Below, piece by piece: positions 60,401 through 64,000 of a stretch of DNA of 64,000 nucleotides (the stretch's first letter is position 1; every line of letters begins with the position of its first letter). The translations under genes were made by a program, and so were the position numbers. The stretch comes from Thauera butanivorans NBRC 103042 (GTDB lineage Bacteria; Pseudomonadota; Gammaproteobacteria; Burkholderiales; Rhodocyclaceae): NCBI RefSeq assembly GCF_001591165.1, contig NZ_BCUG01000033.1:1-64000 (forward strand), given 5' to 3'. The notes under the pieces were generated by a model that saw nothing but the letters and a program-made list of their open reading frames with translations, did no database searches and was not told the origin of the DNA.

Positions 60401-60992
60401 GGATGTCGTCGAGACGGGCGAGGTTGTCGCGCGCATCGCGCAGCCGGCCTTCGGTCTCCTTGCGCCGCTCGCGATACTTGGTGACGCCGGCGGCTTCTTC
60501 GAGAAAGCCGCGGATCTCTTCGGGCCTGGCCTCGATGATGCGCGAGATCATGCCCTGTTCGATGATCGCGTAGGCGCGCGGCCCCAGCCCGGTGCCGAGG
60601 AACAGGTCGATGACGTCCTTGCGCCGGACGTGCACGTTGTTGATGTAGTAGGTCGACTCGCCCGAGCGGTCGAGCACGCGCTTGACCGAAATCTCGTTGT
60701 AGCGCGACCACTGCCCGGCAGCACGGCCTTCGGCGTTGTCGAAGACCAGTTCGACGCTGGCGCGCGACACCGGCTTGCGCGTGGTCGAGCCGTTGAAGAT
60801 CACGTCCTGCATCGACTCGCCGCGCAGGGCCGAAGCGCGCGTCTCGCCCAGCACCCAGCGCACCGCGTCGATGATGTTGGATTTGCCGCAGCCGTTGGGG
60901 CCGACCACACCGACCAGATTGCCCGGCGTCAGTACCGTGGTCGGATCGACGAAAGTCTTGAAACCGGCAAGTTTGAGCTTGGACAGACGCAC
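57456..60992 (-). CDS. smc: Chromosome segregation protein SMC
   Basis: 1178 residues. Walker A GPNGCGKSNIID lies at about 31-42 in the N-terminal head. Two long coiled coils flank a hinge at about 500-650 (GYAGLEPLLAKIEVLD region), and the C-terminal head has LLSGGEKALTAIALVF and PFCMLDEVDAPLDDTN. It condenses and segregates the chromosome. Start is GTG 60992 (VRLSKLKLAGFK, the family start); the ribosome site is weak. Confidence 0.96.
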   Translation of the reverse strand: MRLSKLKLAGFKTFVDPTTVLTPGNLVGVVGPNGCGKSNIIDAVRWVLGETRASALRGESMQDVIFNGSTTRKPVSRASVELVFDNAEGRAAGQWSRYNEISVKRVLDRSGESTYYINNVHVRRKDVIDLFLGTGLGPRAYAIIEQGMISRIIEARPEEIRGFLEEAAGVTKYRERRKETEGRLRDARDNLARLDDIRMELGERIGHLEAQAEVAARFNSLSAAHVQKQQLLWLLKRNEARAEQARLSEELNAATLRIESDSARLQELEAAVETAREAHFEASESVHVAQSDLFAASAEVARLETELQHLGEARKRLEARLAQLELDRAHWEARREALIEDRERWLGLADNAAMRAEQAEARHTEIAGRVPELESERQAADATVVTARRELAQTEQQLRVEEAHRASATRALDALQQRRGRIEGERAAIVGPDERELAEREARLEALQASLEGQQQTLAELQQEMPDAQAALKAALEHERAVQRRLTELRARRDALVQLQAKVQSQGKLGDWLKRHGLDSLPPLWRSLRVAEGWDAAVQAVLRERLAALLAPDAASARALLDEVPPESLAVVLGTEHAAPPAASAGDGYAGLEPLLAKIEVLDAGLQPLLAGFLRGVHCVEHLDDWLPRHRELPAEVLLVGAHGQMLGRGLLSHSAPDSRTHGVIERQREIDHLADEQGALEEEAAIAHEALQAAEAAATALQERINTLRRDGQGMQAQVHAEQVEVLKLAQARSRAEERHGQLARDLEDLVHLEQTEHEHLARAERDLARAEELAELQRERLDAGMDVLREREQALQEARALEQAAARELQEAKFSERECAGKLDDIGRNLQLAAEQFERAVAETQTRTAELEATDDSRSFDALQTALALRSSREAALAACRDALEDAAARLRQAEETRLRTEQEAAPMRNRVAELRLAVQASELAVGQFAERLLEVDADEAALQPLLDADVKESTLQREVSRLAREIAELGAVNLAALDELRSASERKGYLDTQTEDLLQAIDTLEDAIRRIDRETREQLQETYDTVNRQFGSLFPQLFGGGRAELVLTGEEILDAGVQIVAQPPGKKNTSIHLLSGGEKALTAIALVFSMFQLNPAPFCMLDEVDAPLDDTNTERYANMVKRMSSQTQFIFISHSKITMEFAQQLVGVTMQEQGVSRVVEVDMEEALRLAEPAAA

Positions 60993-61213
60993 GTCGGAAG
61001 GAGAGGATCGATGCCTGGAAGCGGGAAGCCGGGCCGCAGCCATCGCCAGCATGGCGGCAAGCGGAACGAGGCGGCGGATTGAACGGGGCGAAAACGGCTG
61101 CGCAGCCGGGGCTGGCCATCCCGGCGCAGTGCCGGCAAGGCCCGCCATGATACCATTTCCGGCCTTTCCCACTCGGCTGCGGCACGCTGCTGCGGCGTGG
61201 ATTTTGTGCCAAA

Positions 61214-62407
61214 GTGAATCCTTACCTCACCCGCCTCCAGCCCTACCCCTTCGAGAAGCTGCGCCAGCTGTTTGCCGGCATCACGCCACCGCCGGATTTG
61301 AGTCCGATCCGCCTGTCGATCGGCGAACCCCGGCATCCGACACCCGATTTCATCCGCCACGCCCTGGCCGACAGCCTGGACGGCCTGTCCAGCTATCCGC
61401 TGACGCTGGGCAGCGATGCGTTGCGCGGCGCCATCGCCCACTGGCTGGAACGCCGCTACGGCCTGCCGAAGATCGACCCCGCCACCCAGGTGGTGCCGGT
61501 CAATGGTACGCGCGAAGCCTTGTTCGCCTTCGGCCAGTGCGTGATCGACGGTACCCGGCCGGGTGCCAAGGTGCTGTGCCCGAACCCCTTCTATCAGATC
61601 TACGAAGGCGCGGCCTACCTGGCCGGCGCCGAACCCGTCTTTCTGAACCACCTGCCGGAGAACGGCTTCGCGTCCGGCTTCGATGCCGTCGACGAGGCCG
61701 TCTGGCGCGACGTGCAACTGGTCTACGTCTGCTCGCCGGGCAACCCGACCGGCCGCGTGCTGTCGCTGGACGAATGGAAGCAGTTGTTCGAGCTGTCCGA
61801 TCGCCACGGCTTCGTCATCGCGGCCGACGAGTGCTATTCCGAAATCTGGTTCGACGACGAGGCGAAGCCGATCGGCGGGCTCGAAGCCGCCTGGCGACTG
61901 GGGCGCACCGACTTCCGCAACATCGTGATGTTCTCCAGCCTGTCCAAGCGCTCGAACGTGCCGGGCATGCGCTCGGGCTTCGTCGCCGGCGACGCGAGGA
62001 TCCTGAAGGACTTCGTGCTCTACCGCACCTATCACGGCTGCCAGATGAGTCCGCCGGTGCAGGCAGCATCGGTCGTGGCCTGGAACGACGAAGAACACGT
62101 CGCCGAGAACCGCCGCCTGTACCGCGAGAAATTCGCCCGCATCACGCCGATGCTGGCGCCCTGGCTGCCCGTCCGGATGCCGGATGCGGGCTTCTACCAT
62201 TGGGTGCGCACGCCGCTGCCGGATACCGAGTTCGCCCGCCGTCTGCAGGCTGAATATAATGTGACGGTCCTGCCGGGCAGCTACCTCGCCCGGGAGTCTG
62301 GCGGCGTCAACCCGGGCGCCGGATTCATCCGCATCGCGCTGGTTGCCGACACTCACGAGTGTGTCGAAGCGGCCGAGCGCATCATCGACTTCTGCAGAAG
62401 TCTCTGA
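61214..62407 (+). CDS. dapC: N-succinyldiaminopimelate aminotransferase
   Basis: 397 residues of the class I PLP aminotransferase fold: LSIGEPRHPTP, VCSPGNPTGRV, ADECYSEIWFD and the PLP lysine in MFSSLSKRSNVPGMRSGF. It works in the succinylase lysine/diaminopimelate route just before or after DapD, encoded next. Start is GTG 61214. Divergent from smc, with about 220 bp between them and no promoter of note. Confidence 0.94.
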   Translation: MNPYLTRLQPYPFEKLRQLFAGITPPPDLSPIRLSIGEPRHPTPDFIRHALADSLDGLSSYPLTLGSDALRGAIAHWLERRYGLPKIDPATQVVPVNGTREALFAFGQCVIDGTRPGAKVLCPNPFYQIYEGAAYLAGAEPVFLNHLPENGFASGFDAVDEAVWRDVQLVYVCSPGNPTGRVLSLDEWKQLFELSDRHGFVIAADECYSEIWFDDEAKPIGGLEAAWRLGRTDFRNIVMFSSLSKRSNVPGMRSGFVAGDARILKDFVLYRTYHGCQMSPPVQAASVVAWNDEEHVAENRRLYREKFARITPMLAPWLPVRMPDAGFYHWVRTPLPDTEFARRLQAEYNVTVLPGSYLARESGGVNPGAGFIRIALVADTHECVEAAERIIDFCRSL

Positions 62408-62428
62408 AACTCCAAGAGAGAAAACCAA

Positions 62429-63250
<822 letters not shown>

Positions 63251-63295
63251 GTTGGTGGGCAAGAACCTTCCTTATTGACGGAGCATGGCCGGGGC

Positions 63296-64000
63296 ATGAT
63301 TTTCGACAGCCTTTTCCAGTTGATGGCGGACAAGAAAGCCTCGGACATCTTCATCACCGCCGGCGCCCCGATCCACATCAAGATCCAGGGCAACACGATG
63401 CCGATCAACCAGCAGGTCATGGAGCCGGCCATGATCCGCAGGATCGTCGAAGAGGCGGTGCCGGCCGAGAAGCTCGCCCAGCTCGAACGCGAGCGCGAAC
63501 TGAACCTATCCTTCGGCCGCCGGGACCTGGGCAACTTCCGCGTCAACGTTTTCTGGCAGCGCAGCTCGATCGCGGTCGTCGCCCGCTACATCCAGAGCAA
63601 CATTCCCTCCGTCCACGATCTCGGCCTGCCCGAGGTGCTGGCCGAGATCGTGATGGAAAAGCGCGGGCTGGTGCTGGTGGTCGGTGCCACCGGCTCGGGC
63701 AAATCCACCACGCTGGCGTCGATGCTCGACCATCGCAACCGCAATCGCAGCGGCCATATCCTGACGGTGGAAGATCCGATCGAATACCTGTTCACCCACC
63801 GCAAGTCGGTGGTCAACCAGCGCGAAGTCGGCATCGACACGCTGAGCTGGCGGGAAGCCCTGCGCAACGCGATGCGCCAAGCGCCCGACTGCATCCTGAT
63901 CGGCGAGATCCGCGACCGGGAAACCATGCAGGCGGCGGTTTCGTACGCGCAGTCGGGCCACCTGTGCCTGGCCACGCTGCATGCCAACAACGCCTATCAC
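63296..64000 (+). CDS. pilU: Type IV pilus retraction ATPase PilU (partial)
   Basis: The gene runs off the right edge; 235 residues are visible. N-terminal MIFDSLFQLMADKKASDIFITAGAP is a PilT/PilU start. Walker A GATGSGKST lies near 124-132, an Asp box follows (TVEDPIEYLF), then CILIGEIRDRETM and the His box LATLHANN. The ASDIFITAGAP wording and dap neighbours favour PilU over PilT. It helps retract type IV pili, a likely receptor for the filamentous phage in this window. Confidence 0.85.
   Translation, partial: MIFDSLFQLMADKKASDIFITAGAPIHIKIQGNTMPINQQVMEPAMIRRIVEEAVPAEKLAQLERERELNLSFGRRDLGNFRVNVFWQRSSIAVVARYIQSNIPSVHDLGLPEVLAEIVMEKRGLVLVVGATGSGKSTTLASMLDHRNRNRSGHILTVEDPIEYLFTHRKSVVNQREVGIDTLSWREALRNAMRQAPDCILIGEIRDRETMQAAVSYAQSGHLCLATLHANNAYH

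Overview
The window reads as the chromosome of a high-GC betaproteobacterium of the Rhodocyclales type (Thauera/Azoarcus/Aromatoleum/Zoogloea-like). The basis is the gene order rpsB-tsf-pyrH-frr-uppS-cdsA-dxr-rseP-bamA-skp-lpxD-fabZ-lpxA-lpxB-rnhB, the dapC-dapD-pilU and smc-zipA-ligA groups, and hpnCDE squalene genes. Species was assigned by family recognition only; no search was run.

Left third, 1-12.65 kb: accessory DNA. Positions 1-3.5 kb hold the maintenance end of an integrative conjugative or plasmid-like element, read leftwards: parA, a long ICE-type parB, a DUF2857 protein and a replication-associated winged-helix protein with a probable 5' frameshift. At 3621-3648 is a XerC/XerD (dif-like) site. 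It is followed by an apparently complete filamentous prophage (inovirus) of about 8.65 kb, ending at a second dif-like site at 12274-12301. The leftward phage operon runs: small genes, gpV-like ssDNA-binding protein, small genes, pII-like replication protein, two small membrane proteins, a 44-aa major coat protein, a terminator, a 24-aa minor coat candidate, a pIII/TspB-like adsorption protein, a pVI/DUF2523-like protein and Zot/pI. A divergent repressor gene ends inside the right attachment site. The other end of the phage carries two rightward accessory genes, a 240-bp cluster of hairpins (probable origin/packaging region), a DUF29 gene and a small basic gene behind an array of GTCACSGTGAC palindromes. 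To the right of the second dif-like site is the decayed start of a second, related phage copy, so this is a tandem Xer-integrated array.

Middle, 12.64-29 kb: housekeeping and envelope genes. These are a flavin reductase and cfa, tRNA-Leu(UAG), nucleotide-sugar genes manC-rmlD-rmlB, a CrtC/AttH-like secreted lipocalin with an FtsX permease and its ATPase, hpnC-hpnD-hpnE (farnesyl diphosphate to squalene, for hopanoids), a broken M14 carboxypeptidase gene, yaaA, a conserved unknown gene and a TrmH-family methyltransferase.

Right half, 29-64 kb: core genome. A long leftward, mostly translationally coupled block covers lipid A synthesis, outer-membrane assembly, isoprenoid and phospholipid synthesis, ribosome recycling and translation (rnhB back to rpsB). 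Next come map and glnD (rightward), a UPF0114 membrane protein and a methylthioinosine phosphorylase (leftward), typA and a P-type ATPase (rightward), galU, ligA, zipA and smc (leftward), then dapC, dapD and a pilU cut by the window end.
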